Shown here: piece after piece, positions 42,633-52,676 of the stretch | Layout: each line of letters opens with the position of its first letter | Position numbering within the stretch: position 1 is the stretch's first letter | Assembly: GCF_020662345.1 (NCBI RefSeq) | Contig: NZ_VMOA01000005.1 | Span: forward strand, 62,001-126,000 | Length of the DNA stretch: 64,000 nucleotides | From: Methylobacterium sp. W2 | Lineage (GTDB): Bacteria; Pseudomonadota; Alphaproteobacteria; Rhizobiales; Beijerinckiaceae | Direction: 5' to 3' | Made by a program: the position numbers and the translations under genes | The notes under the pieces: generated by a model | Told to the model about the DNA's origin: nothing | Database searches by the model: none | The model's input: only the letters and a program-made list of their open reading frames with translations

Positions 42633-42684
42633 TCAATCCACTTCCCGTCCTCGGACCGGAGCGCATTAGAGGCCATCACCACCG

Positions 42685-42715
42685 ACGCCGTCCCGTCCAC
42701 GGGGCGGCGTTTTTT
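42685..42715 (+). terminator. Terminator after asd
   Basis: The 11-bp stem ACGCCGTCCCG/CGGGGCGGCGT with a TCCA loop and one G-U pair is followed by six T residues. It isolates asd from the downstream accessory genes. Confidence 0.9.
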
Positions 42716-42820
42716 ATGGCCTATCCCAATGACGGAACAGAAAGAGATGCAATTCTATTGAATTTTTTCCTATTTTAGGATAGCCAGAGATAGAACGAAA
42801 CACGAACATTGGTGATCGCG

Positions 42821-43912
42821 ATGCGGGACGCCTCCGAACGCGGGCATGAAGCCGAAACCCTCCGTCGCCAGCTCGCCATCCTGGCGACGGAGACAAAACT
42901 GATCCGCCTCCAACAAAGCCTGGACCGCAAGTACGACCCAGCCCAGCCCCGTGCGCCCGCCGGCCAAAGCGATGGTGGGCGGTGGGTCTCCGACGGGGGC
43001 GGCGGAGGTAGTCGCCTGACCAATCGTCCGTCGACCGGTCAGGCGCTTCGATCCTCCATCGACGACGGAAACACGCTAGGCACGTCCAAGCGAGAGGAAA
43101 CCGTCACCGATGACGGGGCTCGGATCCTATCGCTGCGTATTCGCTCGGGACGCGGAGAGTGGGACGACCAGCACGCCGTCGTCACACCGGATGGCGAGAG
43201 CAGGATTTTCGAGAATTCGGGCGACGCTCAGACCATCCGCGACGGGGCATCGGGAGAGGTTCTTTCGCGTGGCACATTCGCGTCATCCGAAGCGCATTCC
43301 CAGCCGACGATACAACAAGTCCTTCTGCCCGCGTTCGTCGTCGCTCCGGCCGTTAAGGTAACGCTCGAAGCGGCAGCACTTCTCTTCACCTATCTGGAAG
43401 CTCGGAGACAAGGATTCGGCAAGGCGCCGGGCAGAACGGCACTGCGCTACGACTTCGACCCAGATCCGGACAAGAAACTTCCCCTCATTTGGGTTGGTCC
43501 GGTCGATCAGACGACACTCGACCAAGCTTGTCCACGCAACGCCGAGGTGCAAGCCGTAACGGACGAGGCGACGAAACGGCTGACAGTCTTGAATCCCCTT
43601 CTGACGAGACAGCAACTTGGCACCATGATCCACGTCGATATCGCACACACATTCATTGCAAGAGCTTATCCTGACGTGCGCGTAGAATTTTCGATAGGCA
43701 GTACCGGCTATGAAGCAGATTACGGAGAAAAGGGTTCGGCACGTCTCGATCTTTTCGAACTATCACCAAATCAAACAGTCTGTGTCTATGATTATAAAAC
43801 TGGATCTGCGGGGCTAAGCTCAAAAAGGGCACTGTTCCTAGCCAGAGCCGCCAAAAAATTTTGGCCTCAGTCGAATGGTATAGTAATTATTCAAGTGAGG
43901 CCGATAAAATGA
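42821..43912 (+). CDS. Possible nuclease toxin with a GGRW-type linker motif (polymorphic-toxin-like)
   Basis: A 363-residue protein. An N-terminal amphipathic helix leads to YDPAQPRAPAGQSDGGRW (residues 38-55), which resembles the PxxPxGxxxGGQW linker seen in phage- and toxin-related proteins of Rhizobiales. A hydrophobic segment (about 165-195) follows. The C-terminal ~100 residues carry Asp310 and, 14 residues later, Asp324-x-Lys326 (RLDLFEL ... VYDYKTG), which fits the PD-(D/E)XK nuclease core. The G+C content falls in this 3' part. Its stop overlaps the next ATG (43909-43912), an arrangement typical of a toxin with its immunity gene. Start at 42821 (ATG) is preferred to GTG/TTG codons just upstream. 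Nuclease activity is inferred. Confidence 0.55.
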   Translation: MRDASERGHEAETLRRQLAILATETKLIRLQQSLDRKYDPAQPRAPAGQSDGGRWVSDGGGGGSRLTNRPSTGQALRSSIDDGNTLGTSKREETVTDDGARILSLRIRSGRGEWDDQHAVVTPDGESRIFENSGDAQTIRDGASGEVLSRGTFASSEAHSQPTIQQVLLPAFVVAPAVKVTLEAAALLFTYLEARRQGFGKAPGRTALRYDFDPDPDKKLPLIWVGPVDQTTLDQACPRNAEVQAVTDEATKRLTVLNPLLTRQQLGTMIHVDIAHTFIARAYPDVRVEFSIGSTGYEADYGEKGSARLDLFELSPNQTVCVYDYKTGSAGLSSKRALFLARAAKKFWPQSNGIVIIQVRPIK

Positions 43913-44616
43913 CAACCATTAAACAAATCAAAAGTCTTTCAAAGAATCTGCTCGATAGAAATACTGATCTTGTCGCTGCCGGCAGGAATTCTTTTTGGCT
44001 TCGCCCCGTCGGGCCTGTTGGACGATTGATCCACCTCGATCGGACAAGCAATCCGGCCTATTGCGTTGCGGGCTGGTATCTCGTCGAGTTCTTCATGCCC
44101 GGAGTTCGTTCATCGTCCTCACTCGGGCGATGCAGCGGAAGAATTGCCCGTTCCGAAGGCTTCGAGGGTGGCCAGGGCTGGTTCTGGTCCGACCCGACGA
44201 TCTACGACGATTTCGTCACTCGTGTCGAAGAGGATGCCCTGGCGATCCTTCGCCCCCTGGACACGACGCAAAGATGTCTCGACTTCGCCCGCACCCGTCC
44301 CGCCACGGTCGGACGTCTTGACCTGGATTGGCACCTCGTCTCCTGCATCGCGCTCGGCGAACTCGATGAGGCTCGGGCGATCTGGTCCAAGATGGGTAAG
44401 CACTACCGCAAGGGGGCGGCAATGGAGGATACGCACTGGCAGTTGATCAACGACCGGACCTGCCTTATCGGCGAGCCGCTCATGGACGACGATCGGGCCG
44501 CTCTCGCCACCCTGTTGCATCGCTGGGAAGCCGAGACCATCGTCGGAAGCCCACTTGAACCATTTTGGAGACCGAGCCCGTTCCCGCTGGAGGACAACGC
44601 ATCTGCGAGCCGGTAA
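43909..44616 (+). CDS. Possible immunity protein of the preceding toxin-like gene
   Basis: A 235-residue soluble protein starting MTTIKQIKSLSKNLLDRNTD, rich in Trp and acidic residues (FWSDPTIYDDFVTRVEEDALAIL, DTHWQLINDRTCLIG), with no signal or membrane segment. The ATGA overlap with the toxin-like gene and the lack of a family match fit a dedicated immunity protein. Position is the main evidence; an unrelated enzyme cannot be excluded. Confidence 0.5.
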   Translation: MTTIKQIKSLSKNLLDRNTDLVAAGRNSFWLRPVGPVGRLIHLDRTSNPAYCVAGWYLVEFFMPGVRSSSSLGRCSGRIARSEGFEGGQGWFWSDPTIYDDFVTRVEEDALAILRPLDTTQRCLDFARTRPATVGRLDLDWHLVSCIALGELDEARAIWSKMGKHYRKGAAMEDTHWQLINDRTCLIGEPLMDDDRAALATLLHRWEAETIVGSPLEPFWRPSPFPLEDNASASR

Positions 44617-44651
44617 GCGTACACGGAAGGCTCGGCGAAAGACGACCGGCA

Positions 44652-45299
44652 TCAAACTTCGGCCTCCAACGCCGCCACATCCCCACCACTGATCGCCGGC
44701 AGGCACCGGGTGATCCGCTCCGCATCCCAGTCCCACCATGCCACGGCCTGGAGTCGCGCAGCGATATCAGGCGGTACGCGCATCCGCACGAGCCTAGCCG
44801 GGTTGCCGGCGACGATGGCGTAGGGAGGTACGTCGCGGGTGACCACGGATTTGGCGGCGACCACGGCTCCGTCGCCGATGCGGATTCCCGGTAGGATCGT
44901 GCTGTCGTAGCCGAGCCAGACGTCGTTGCCGATCACCGTGTCGCCTCGGTTGGGAAAGGCCATCTCTTCGGGGAAGCGTCCGGCCCAGGCGCCGCCGAAG
45001 ATGAGGAACGGGTAGGTGGAGGGCGCGTCGAGGCGGTGGTTGCCCCCGTTCATGAGAAAGCGCGTGCCCGCCGCAAGCGCGCAGAAGCGACCGATTCGCA
45101 AGCGGTCGCCCAGGAAGGCGAAGTGGTAGAGCAGGTTGTCGACGAAGGCCTCCGGGCCGGCGGGGTCATCGTAATAGGTGTAGGCACCGACTTCGACGTT
45201 CGGCGGCAGGGAGAGATTGCGGATAAAAGTGATGCGGCTGTGGCCCGGAACCGGGTGAAGATTGTCCGGGTCGGGTCCGAATGACGGATCGGCGGCCAT
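44652..45299 (-). CDS. CatB/Vat-type hexapeptide acetyltransferase
   Basis: A 215-residue acetyl-CoA-dependent left-handed beta-helix enzyme. The Vat/CatB signature MNGGNHRLDAPSTYPFLIFGG is complete, and hexapeptide turns (VIGNDVWLGYDSTILPGIRIGDGAVVAAKSVVTRDVPPYAIVAGNPA) follow. Related proteins inactivate chloramphenicol or streptogramins; chromosomal forms often have other substrates. The start at 45299 has AGGGAG eight bases upstream; a GTG further up is less likely. It points toward the toxin-like pair. Confidence 0.88.
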   Translation of the reverse strand: MAADPSFGPDPDNLHPVPGHSRITFIRNLSLPPNVEVGAYTYYDDPAGPEAFVDNLLYHFAFLGDRLRIGRFCALAAGTRFLMNGGNHRLDAPSTYPFLIFGGAWAGRFPEEMAFPNRGDTVIGNDVWLGYDSTILPGIRIGDGAVVAAKSVVTRDVPPYAIVAGNPARLVRMRVPPDIAARLQAVAWWDWDAERITRCLPAISGGDVAALEAEV

Positions 45300-45378
45300 G
45301 GCCGAGGCTCCCTGGAGAGAGTTCACGGGGACGGAGCGGCCTGGACGCGCTCCACCTGGGAACGGCTCGCGAAATCGC

Positions 45379-45407
45379 TTGAAACGATCCGACGATGGGA
45401 CTACTCA
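45379..45407 (+). promoter_or_regulatory. Candidate promoter of the rimP-nusA operon
   Basis: TTGAAA (45379-45384), a 17-bp spacer and TACTCA (45402-45407) give an acceptable sigma-70 type promoter. A transcript from here would start near 45414 and carry the leader with the terminator described at 45450-45479. Confidence 0.4.
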
Positions 45408-45449
45408 TACCACATCAGTTCTGGTTGCAGTCTTGAGGCTGCGGTTCGG

Positions 45450-45479
45450 GAGTGGGCCCCACCGGGTCCGCTCTTTTTT
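45450..45479 (+). terminator. Terminator-like hairpin in the rimP leader (possible attenuator)
   Basis: A 10-bp stem (GAGTGGGCCC with GGGTCCGCTC, two wobble pairs), a CACC loop and TTTTTT lie on the + strand, 60 bp before the rimP ATG. The immunity-like gene upstream ends 830 bp away and the intervening gene is on the other strand, so the hairpin makes most sense as a leader attenuator for the operon rather than an end of an upstream gene. Confidence 0.75.
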
Positions 45480-45538
45480 ATTGCCGCAACGCCTCTCGCA
45501 CCGGATCGCCTCACGCAAGGCCGGACGTACAGCGCAGC

Positions 45539-46312
45539 ATGGCGGACACTTCCGAAAAACGTCTGATCACCGAGACCGGCGTCGCCGCGCGGGTCGTGCA
45601 GGTCATCGAGGCTTCGATCGAGGGCCTCGGCTATCGCGTGGTCCGGGTGCGGGTGTCGAGCGCCAATGGCTGCACCGTGCAGATCATGGCCGAGCGGCCG
45701 GACGGCACCATGACGGTGGACGATTGCGAGACCGTGAGCCGGGCGATCTCGCCTCTGCTCGATCTCGACGATCCGGTGGGCAAGGCCTATTATCTGGAGA
45801 TCTCCTCCCCCGGCATCGACCGGCCACTGGTACGGGCCGTCGATTTCGAGCGTTGGGCCGGCTACGAAGCCAAGATCGAGCTGGCGATCCCCCTCGACGG
45901 TCGGAAGCGTTTTCGCGGGATCATTCGAGCCCCCAACGCGGATGGCCTCACGGTGCCGATCGATTTGCCCGACGTGAAAGAGGGCCTGCCGAGCCGCATC
46001 GACCTGCCCCTTCGCGATCTCGGCGACGCCTACCTCGTCCTCACCGACGATCTCGTACGCGAATCGCTGCGACGCGGCGGCGGGCCACCGCCGATGCTGG
46101 ACGATGAGGACGAAGACGAGATCGAGGAGGGCACCGAGGCCGAGATCGAGCCCCCCGCCCCTCTCAAGAAGAAGGTCGAGCGGCCGCTGAAGCCCAAGGC
46201 TTCGGCCAAGCCCAAGCCCGAAAAGATCGAAACCGAGGCGAGCCGGGCCAACAAGGCCAAGCCTGTCCGCACCAAGGCGGTGCGGGTCAAGGACGACGGC
46301 AAGCTTCACTAG
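45539..46312 (+). CDS. rimP: Ribosome maturation factor RimP
   Basis: A 257-residue protein that assists 30S assembly. The N-terminal domain has [28 protein letters not shown], the hallmark of RimP. The C-terminal ~75 residues are an acidic stretch, then Lys/Ala/Pro-rich repeats ([21 protein letters not shown]), an extension common in Rhizobiales. It is the first gene of the nusA-infB operon. ATG at 45539 gives the family N-terminus; its ribosome-binding site is poor. Confidence 0.93.
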   Translation: MADTSEKRLITETGVAARVVQVIEASIEGLGYRVVRVRVSSANGCTVQIMAERPDGTMTVDDCETVSRAISPLLDLDDPVGKAYYLEISSPGIDRPLVRAVDFERWAGYEAKIELAIPLDGRKRFRGIIRAPNADGLTVPIDLPDVKEGLPSRIDLPLRDLGDAYLVLTDDLVRESLRRGGGPPPMLDDEDEDEIEEGTEAEIEPPAPLKKKVERPLKPKASAKPKPEKIETEASRANKAKPVRTKAVRVKDDGKLH

Positions 46313-46398
46313 AGCATCGGCCCGGAGCCCAGGCGGATGCCCGATGGCACGCCGGGGTTTCCGAAAAGAACACACGACGAAGAGAGGGACGAAATCCG

Positions 46399-48000
46399 AT
46401 GGCTGTCGTCAGCGCCAACAGGCTCGAACTCCTGCAGATCGCCGAAGCGGTCGCCCGTGAGAAGGTGATCGACCGCTCCATCGTCATCGACGCCATGGAG
46501 GAGGCCATCGCCAAGGCTGCCCGCTCGCGCTACGGCGCCGAGACGGACGTCCATGCCGAGATCGACCCGAAGACCGGAGCGCTCCGCCTGTCGCGCCACC
46601 TCGTGGTGGTGGACGAGGTCGAGAACGACGCCCGCGAAGTCACCCTCGACCAGGCCCGCCGCTACAATCCCGGCGCTCTCGTCGGGGACGTGATCTCCGA
46701 CACCCTGCCGCCCTTCGATTTCGGCCGCGTCGCCGCCCAGTCGGCCAAGCAGGTCATCGTCCAGAAGGTGCGCGACGCCGAGCGCGACCGGCAGTTCGAC
46801 GAATACAAGGACCGCATCGGCGAGATCGTCAACGGTCTGGTCAAGCGGGTCGAATACGGCAACGTCATCGTCGATCTCGGCCGTGGCGAGGGCATCGTGC
46901 GCCGCGACGAGATGATCCCGCGCGAGACCTTCCGCCCTGGCGACCGCATCCGCTCCTACCTGTTCGACGTGCGCCGTGAAGTGCGCGGCCCGCAGATCTT
47001 CCTGTCGCGCTCGCATCCGCAATTCATGGCCAAGCTGTTCGGCCAGGAAGTGCCGGAGATCTATGACGGCATCGTCGAGGTGAAGGCGGTGGCCCGTGAT
47101 CCGGGCTCGCGCGCCAAGATCGCCGTGATCTCGCGGGACGGCTCCATTGATCCCGTCGGCGCCTGCGTCGGCATGCGCGGCTCCCGCGTCCAGGCGGTGG
47201 TGGGCGAGTTGCAGGGCGAGAAGGTCGACATCATCCCCTGGTCCGAGGATCAGGCGACCTTCATCGTCAACGCGCTTCAGCCCGCCGAAGTGGTCAAGGT
47301 GGTCCTCGACGAGGAGGCCGACCGCATTGAGGTGGTGGTTCCCGACGATCAGCTTTCGCTGGCCATCGGCCGTCGCGGCCAGAACGTGCGCCTGGCCTCG
47401 CAGCTCACGGGCTGGGACATCGATATCCTCACGGAGGCCGAGGAATCCGAGCGGCGCCAGAAGGAATTCGCCGAGCGCACCGCCGTGTTCATGGCGGCCC
47501 TCGACGTCGACGAGACGGTGGGTCAGCTCCTCGCTGCGGAAGGTTTCCGGAACGTCGAGGAAATCGCCTATGTCGAGCCGGGCGAGCTCGCCAACATCCA
47601 GGGCCTCGACGAGGAGAGCGGCACCGAGATCCAGGCCCGCGCCCAGGATCACCTCGCCCGCGTCGAGTCGGAGTTCGATGCCAAGCGACAGGAACTCGGC
47701 GTCGCCGACGACCTGCGTGAGATCGACGGCGTGACCACACCGATGCTGGTGGCGCTCGGCGAGAACGACGTGAAGTCGGTCGAAGATCTCGCGGGCTGCG
47801 CCACGGACGATCTCGTGGGCTATACCGAGGGACGCGGCCCCGAGGCCACCAAGCATGCGGGCTATCTCGACGGGTTCGAGATCTCCCGCGCCGAGGCCGA
47901 GGCCATGATCATGGCGGCCCGCGTCAAGGCCGGCTGGATCGAGGCGCCGGTGGAGGCGGATGAGGCCGAGACCACCGACGGAGAGCCCGAGGCGGTCTGA
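46399..48000 (+). CDS. nusA: Transcription termination/antitermination factor NusA
   Basis: A 533-residue RNA-polymerase-binding protein. The N-terminal domain is followed by an S1 motif ([31 protein letters not shown]), two KH domains ([18 protein letters not shown] and [21 protein letters not shown]) and two C-terminal acidic repeats. It promotes pausing and termination and could act on the hairpin in its own operon leader, as is known for nus operons elsewhere. Confidence 0.97.
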   Translation: MAVVSANRLELLQIAEAVAREKVIDRSIVIDAMEEAIAKAARSRYGAETDVHAEIDPKTGALRLSRHLVVVDEVENDAREVTLDQARRYNPGALVGDVISDTLPPFDFGRVAAQSAKQVIVQKVRDAERDRQFDEYKDRIGEIVNGLVKRVEYGNVIVDLGRGEGIVRRDEMIPRETFRPGDRIRSYLFDVRREVRGPQIFLSRSHPQFMAKLFGQEVPEIYDGIVEVKAVARDPGSRAKIAVISRDGSIDPVGACVGMRGSRVQAVVGELQGEKVDIIPWSEDQATFIVNALQPAEVVKVVLDEEADRIEVVVPDDQLSLAIGRRGQNVRLASQLTGWDIDILTEAEESERRQKEFAERTAVFMAALDVDETVGQLLAAEGFRNVEEIAYVEPGELANIQGLDEESGTEIQARAQDHLARVESEFDAKRQELGVADDLREIDGVTTPMLVALGENDVKSVEDLAGCATDDLVGYTEGRGPEATKHAGYLDGFEISRAEAEAMIMAARVKAGWIEAPVEADEAETTDGEPEAV

Positions 48001-48215
48001 GGACGGAGTTCCCGGCGGCCGAGGCGTCCCCCCTTATGACTGAAACGCCCACCTCGACGAATGTCGCAGGAGCGATCCAGGGATTGCAGGGCCGACCGGA
48101 GAGCGCCTTCGCTCCGCTTTGGCACCTTCACCTCGAGGTTGCCGGTGGGTTGCAAGGTGATGGGGCCGCGAATTCTCGCGGTCCGTGCGACGATCAACAG
48201 GGATCCGACCGCCGC

Positions 48216-49034
48216 ATGACAGGCGAATACGCAGATGTCCCGGACGATGCCGCCGAACCGGAGCCGAGCACGCTGCTCGATCCCGGTCTCGGGCGCGGCC
48301 GGCGCAATGCAATGCGCACATGCCTCGTCAGCCGGGTCTCTCAGAATCCGGATGGGATGATTCGGTTCGTCCTGTCGCCGGACGGCGAGGTGGTTACCGA
48401 CCTGAAAGCGAAATTGCCGGGGCGCGGCGCCTGGCTCACTGCCGATCGCGTTACCGTCGAAGCAGCCTTAAAGAAGCGGCTGTTCCAGCGCGCCTTCAAG
48501 ACCAAGGATGCCGCGGCCCCGGCTGATCTGGGTGACCGGATCGCCGCGGTCCTGCGCGAGGACCTGCGCCAATCCCTGTCGCTTGCCAATAAAGCAGGTT
48601 GCCTCGTGGCCGGCTTCGCCAAGGTCGAATCCGCAATCGGTGATAAGGCCGGTGTCGCCGCCGTGATCCAGGCCTCCGATGGCAGTGCGGATGGCAGACG
48701 GAAGATCGCTGCGGCATTGCACCGGAGGCATGGCGATGCCATATCCCGTGTCCCGGTCATCGATGATTTGTCCAATGAAGAATTGGACATGGCCTTGGGT
48801 CGGGATCATGTGATACATGCGGCGCTTGTCGCAGGAGTCGGGAGCACCGGCTGCCTTGCGCGTTGGCGTCGGCTACGCTCTTTCGAGGGCAAGCCCACGA
48901 CGGCCGAGGAGGCCGGTTACGCCCGAACAGGGCAAACCGCTTCGACTCTGCAGGACGACGACGAGACGGATTTACCCGGCGCACAGCAGTTTGCCGGTTC
49001 ACGGGACGATGGAAACCCTCAGGGTTTGGACTGA
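48216..49034 (+). CDS. YlxR-type RNA-binding protein with an L7Ae-like domain
   Basis: A 272-residue protein starting MTGEYADVPDD. The YlxR/DUF448 domain (about residues 30-115) has RNAMRTCLVSRVSQNPDGMIRFVL and GRGAWLTADRVTVEAALKKRLFQRAF. A domain of the ribosomal L7Ae/L30e/Gadd45 type follows (LSLANKAGCLVAGFAKVESAI). This pairing is standard between nusA and infB in Alphaproteobacteria. The longer frame starting at 48036 has poor codon logic. Its stop TGA is directly followed by the infB ATG. Confidence 0.9.
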   Translation: MTGEYADVPDDAAEPEPSTLLDPGLGRGRRNAMRTCLVSRVSQNPDGMIRFVLSPDGEVVTDLKAKLPGRGAWLTADRVTVEAALKKRLFQRAFKTKDAAAPADLGDRIAAVLREDLRQSLSLANKAGCLVAGFAKVESAIGDKAGVAAVIQASDGSADGRRKIAAALHRRHGDAISRVPVIDDLSNEELDMALGRDHVIHAALVAGVGSTGCLARWRRLRSFEGKPTTAEEAGYARTGQTASTLQDDDETDLPGAQQFAGSRDDGNPQGLD

Positions 49035-51965
49035 ATGAGCGATACGAATAATCCGGGCGACAAGACGCAGGCACGACCCCCCTCGAAGCCGCTGTCCTTG
49101 AAGCGCCCGATCGAGCAGGGAACTGTGCGTCAGAGCTTCTCCCATGGCCGCTCCAAGCAGGTCGTGGTCGAGACCGTGAAGCGGCGCGTCATCGGGGCGG
49201 CACCGGCCGCTCCTGTGCGCGAAACGCAACCGGTCGCTCCGGCGTCCCGCGTGGCGCCTCCCGCACCTGCGGCTCCGCGCCCCGCTCAGCGGGCGGCGGG
49301 TGGCGTCGTGCTGCGGACGTTGAGCGAGCAGGAGCGCGATGCACGCGCCGCCGCTCTCGCCGACGCCCAGCGCCGCGAGCAGGAAGCACGCCGCAAGGTC
49401 GAGGAAGAGGCCGCTGCCCAGCGTGCTCGCGAGGCTGAGGAAGTCCGCCAGCGCGAGGCCGAAGAGCGTCGTCGCCAGGAAGAGGAGCGCCTTCGCGCCG
49501 AGGAGCAGGCTCGCCTGCGTGCCGAGGAAGAAGCCGCTCGCGAGGCGGCTCGTGCCGCCGAGGCCGCCGCGAAGGAGGCCGCTGCGGCAGCCCCCGCCGC
49601 TGCCGCGCCAGTTCCCGCAACGCCGCCGAAGCCTGTCTCCAAGACGGTGCCGATGGCGCCCGTTTCGGCTCCCATATCGTCAGCCCCGAAGCCCGCCGCG
49701 GCAGCTCCCGCTGCAGCTCCAGCTCCGCAGGCTGCTGCTCCGGCGCGTCCGACGGCCCCCGCCGTGCGTCAACCCCTGACGGCACGCCCGACACCGGCCG
49801 AGCCGCGCAAGACCATCACCGCAGACGTGCGCAAGCCGCGCGATCTGAACTTCATGGCCAAGCCGGCTCCCGCGCCCGAGCCCGAGGCCGCTCCGACCGC
49901 GTCCACGGCCGCACGTCCGGCCGGTGCGGCGGCGCCCGCTGCCCGCGTGCCGGGCCGGCCCCAGGCTGCCGAGGAGGAGAACGAGCAGAAGCGCGTGATC
50001 CGCCGCCCCGGCATGCCGCTCAAGATCATCACGCCGCCCAAGACCCCGAAGCAGCCGGGCGGCGACCGCAACCGTGGGCGTCTCACCATCGCCACCGCCA
50101 CGTCGGGTGAGGACGAACGCACGCGTTCCGTCGCCTCGTTCCGCCGCCGCCAGCAGCGCATGAGCGGCAACCGGCAGGTGGAGCAGAAGGAGAAGCTCTC
50201 CCGCGAGGTGACGATCCCTGAGACGATCACCATCCAGGAACTCGCCAACCGCATGTCGGAGCGGGCCGTGGACGTGATTCGCTTGCTCATGAAGCAGGGC
50301 GAGATCCACAAGATCACCGATGTGATCGATTCGGATTCCGCGCAGCTGATCGCCGAGGAACTCGGCCACACGGTGCGCCGCGTCGCCGAGTCCGACGTCG
50401 AGGAAGGCCTGTTCAACGACGAGCCCGATCTGGAGGAGGATCTTGATCCGCGTCCGCCCGTCGTGACCATCATGGGCCACGTCGACCACGGCAAGACCTC
50501 GCTTCTCGACGCCATCCGCAAGACGGCGGTTGTGTCCGGCGAGGCCGGCGGCATCACGCAGCATATCGGCGCCTATCAGGTGGCCTCGCCATCGGGCGAC
50601 ATGGTCACCTTCATCGACACCCCCGGCCACGCGGCCTTCACCTCCATGCGTGCCCGTGGGGCCAAGGTGACGGACATCGTCGTGCTGGTGGTGGCGGCCG
50701 ACGATGGCGTCATGCCCCAGACGGTGGAGGCGATCAGCCATGCTAAGGCGGCTGGCGTGCCGCTGATCGTGGCGATCAACAAGATCGACAAGCCCGAGGC
50801 GAACCCGCAGCGGGTCCGCACCGAACTGCTGCAGCACGACATCCAGGTCGAATCTATGGGTGGTGAGACCCTGGAATTCGAAGTCTCCGCAAAGACCGGC
50901 GACGGTCTGCCGGATCTCCTCGAAGGCCTGCAGCTCCAGGCCGAAATCCTCAACCTGCGCGCCAACGAGGCTCGCGACGGTGAGGGTACGGTCATCGAGG
51001 CCAAGCTCGATCGCGGTCGTGGCCCCGTCGCGACAGTGCTCGTGCAGCGCGGAACGCTCTTCACCGGCGACATCGTCGTCGCCGGCGCCGAGTGGGGTCG
51101 CGTCCGCGCCCTCATCGACGACAAGGGCGAGAGCATTCCCTATGCTGGCCCGTCGGTGCCGGTAGAGGTGCTCGGCTTCAATGGAACTCCGGACGCGGGC
51201 GACCGCGTGGCCGTGGTGCCGAACGAAGCCCGTGCCCGTGAAGTCACCGAGTATCGCGCCCGTCAGAAGCGTGAGCGCATCGCTGCACGGACCGGCGGCG
51301 CGAACCGCTCGCTCGTCGACATGATGCGCGACCTCAAGGAAGGCTTGGGCCGCAAGGAACTCGCCCTCGTCGTCAAGGGCGACGTGCAGGGCTCGGTGGA
51401 AGCCATCATCGGCGCGCTGGAGAAGCTCGGCAACGACGAGGTGTCGGCGCGGATCCTGCTCGCGGGTGTCGGTGGCATCACCGAGTCGGACGTGACCCTG
51501 GCGGAGGCCTCCAAGGCCGTCGTCATCGGCTTCAACGTGCGGGCCCACAAGGAAGCGCGTGAATCAGCCGAGAACAAGGGCGTCGAGATCCGCTACTACA
51601 ACATCATCTACGACCTCGTGGATGACATCAAAGCGACCCTGTCGGGCATGCTCCCGCCGACCCTGCGCGAGGAGCGCCTCGGCGAGGCGCAGATCCTGCA
51701 GATCTTCGATGTGTCGAAGGTGGGTAAGATCGCCGGTTGCCGCGTCACAGACGGTGTCGTTCAGCGCGGAGCTCATGTCCGCCTGATCCGCGACAGCGTC
51801 GTAATCCACGAGGGCAAGCTGTCCCAGCTGAAGCGCCTCAAGGACGACGCCAAGGAAGTCGGTTCGGGTTACGAGTGCGGTATGTCCTTCGAGAACTTCC
51901 AGGACATGCGCGCCGGCGACACGATCGAATGCTACCGGGTCGAGGAGATCCGCCGCACGCTCTAG
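49035..51965 (+). CDS. infB: Translation initiation factor IF-2
   Basis: A 976-residue GTPase that brings initiator tRNA to the ribosome. The long N-terminal part is an Ala/Glu/Arg-rich region (residues about 95-190) followed by an Ala/Pro-rich linker. The G domain begins GHVDHGKT at residue 481, with DTPGHAAF (G3) and NKIDK (G4). Domain II and the C-terminal tRNA-binding domain (around [19 protein letters not shown]) are intact. It starts one base after the YlxR stop. Confidence 0.98.
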   Translation: MSDTNNPGDKTQARPPSKPLSLKRPIEQGTVRQSFSHGRSKQVVVETVKRRVIGAAPAAPVRETQPVAPASRVAPPAPAAPRPAQRAAGGVVLRTLSEQERDARAAALADAQRREQEARRKVEEEAAAQRAREAEEVRQREAEERRRQEEERLRAEEQARLRAEEEAAREAARAAEAAAKEAAAAAPAAAAPVPATPPKPVSKTVPMAPVSAPISSAPKPAAAAPAAAPAPQAAAPARPTAPAVRQPLTARPTPAEPRKTITADVRKPRDLNFMAKPAPAPEPEAAPTASTAARPAGAAAPAARVPGRPQAAEEENEQKRVIRRPGMPLKIITPPKTPKQPGGDRNRGRLTIATATSGEDERTRSVASFRRRQQRMSGNRQVEQKEKLSREVTIPETITIQELANRMSERAVDVIRLLMKQGEIHKITDVIDSDSAQLIAEELGHTVRRVAESDVEEGLFNDEPDLEEDLDPRPPVVTIMGHVDHGKTSLLDAIRKTAVVSGEAGGITQHIGAYQVASPSGDMVTFIDTPGHAAFTSMRARGAKVTDIVVLVVAADDGVMPQTVEAISHAKAAGVPLIVAINKIDKPEANPQRVRTELLQHDIQVESMGGETLEFEVSAKTGDGLPDLLEGLQLQAEILNLRANEARDGEGTVIEAKLDRGRGPVATVLVQRGTLFTGDIVVAGAEWGRVRALIDDKGESIPYAGPSVPVEVLGFNGTPDAGDRVAVVPNEARAREVTEYRARQKRERIAARTGGANRSLVDMMRDLKEGLGRKELALVVKGDVQGSVEAIIGALEKLGNDEVSARILLAGVGGITESDVTLAEASKAVVIGFNVRAHKEARESAENKGVEIRYYNIIYDLVDDIKATLSGMLPPTLREERLGEAQILQIFDVSKVGKIAGCRVTDGVVQRGAHVRLIRDSVVIHEGKLSQLKRLKDDAKEVGSGYECGMSFENFQDMRAGDTIECYRVEEIRRTL

Positions 51966-51987
51966 CAGCGACGCGGCCAGACGAACC

Positions 51988-52026
51988 CGGCGGCTGCAGC
52001 GCGCGCTGCAGCCGCCGTTTTGTTTT
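51988..52026 (+). terminator. Perfect 30-bp palindromic terminator between infB and rbfA
   Basis: The arms begin CGGCGGCTGCAGCGC and are fully self-complementary, followed by TTTTGTTTT. As the downstream rbfA and truB belong to the same conserved order, this may lower their expression relative to infB or give them a separate promoter. Confidence 0.9.
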
Positions 52027-52109
52027 GAAGCGGGTCGGCACGTCGATGCGCCCCCGCAAGGTGGGTCGCGCCCCCCTCCAGCCGATCCCGGATCCGAGAC
52101 CAAGCGATC

Positions 52110-52541
52110 ATGGCTCAGAAACCCAATCCCAGCGGCCCATCGCAGCGCCAGCAGCGTGTGGCCGAGCTCGTCCGGCACGCCATCGCCGAGGTGCTCCAAC
52201 GCGGCGACATCCAGGATCCCGTCCTCGGCTCGCACGTCATCACCGTGCCGGAAGTGCGGATGTCCCCCGATCTCAAGATCGCTACGGCCTACATCATGCC
52301 GCTGGGCGGGCTCGACGAGAAACCGGTCATCGCGGCCCTGGAGCGCAACAAGAAAGCGCTGCGCCAGGAAGTCGCCCGGCGCGTGAACCTGAAATTCGCG
52401 CCCGACCTGCGCTTCCTCCGAGACGAGACGTTCGACGAGGCGGATCGGATCGACGCCCTTCTCAGGACCGAAAAGGTTCGGCGCGATCTCGAATCGCAGT
52501 CCGGGAATTCGGACGATCGGGACGGCGACGCTCAGAATTGA
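52110..52541 (+). CDS. rbfA: Ribosome-binding factor A
   Basis: A 143-residue KH-type protein needed for 16S rRNA 5'-end maturation and cold growth. The family stretch [53 protein letters not shown] is clear, and a C-terminal [18 protein letters not shown] follows. It sits between the internal terminator and truB in the usual order. Confidence 0.96.
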   Translation: MAQKPNPSGPSQRQQRVAELVRHAIAEVLQRGDIQDPVLGSHVITVPEVRMSPDLKIATAYIMPLGGLDEKPVIAALERNKKALRQEVARRVNLKFAPDLRFLRDETFDEADRIDALLRTEKVRRDLESQSGNSDDRDGDAQN

Positions 52542-52676
52542 CCATCGCGGCGACGCCGATCGCCCCCCAGCGATCCGAGCACTGCGTTACACCCCATCAC
52601 GAACTGACCCTGGCGTAGATAAGGATTTCCCGGCTGCAGAGGCCGTTGTTTCCATCTCGCCGTCGCCGAGGACATC

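Noticed and set aside
46309-47856. A 515-codon frame opposite nusA, and similar ones opposite infB, atpA, atpD, hppA and the SulP gene
   Set aside because: All are antisense to genes with diagnostic motifs and arise from high third-position GC.
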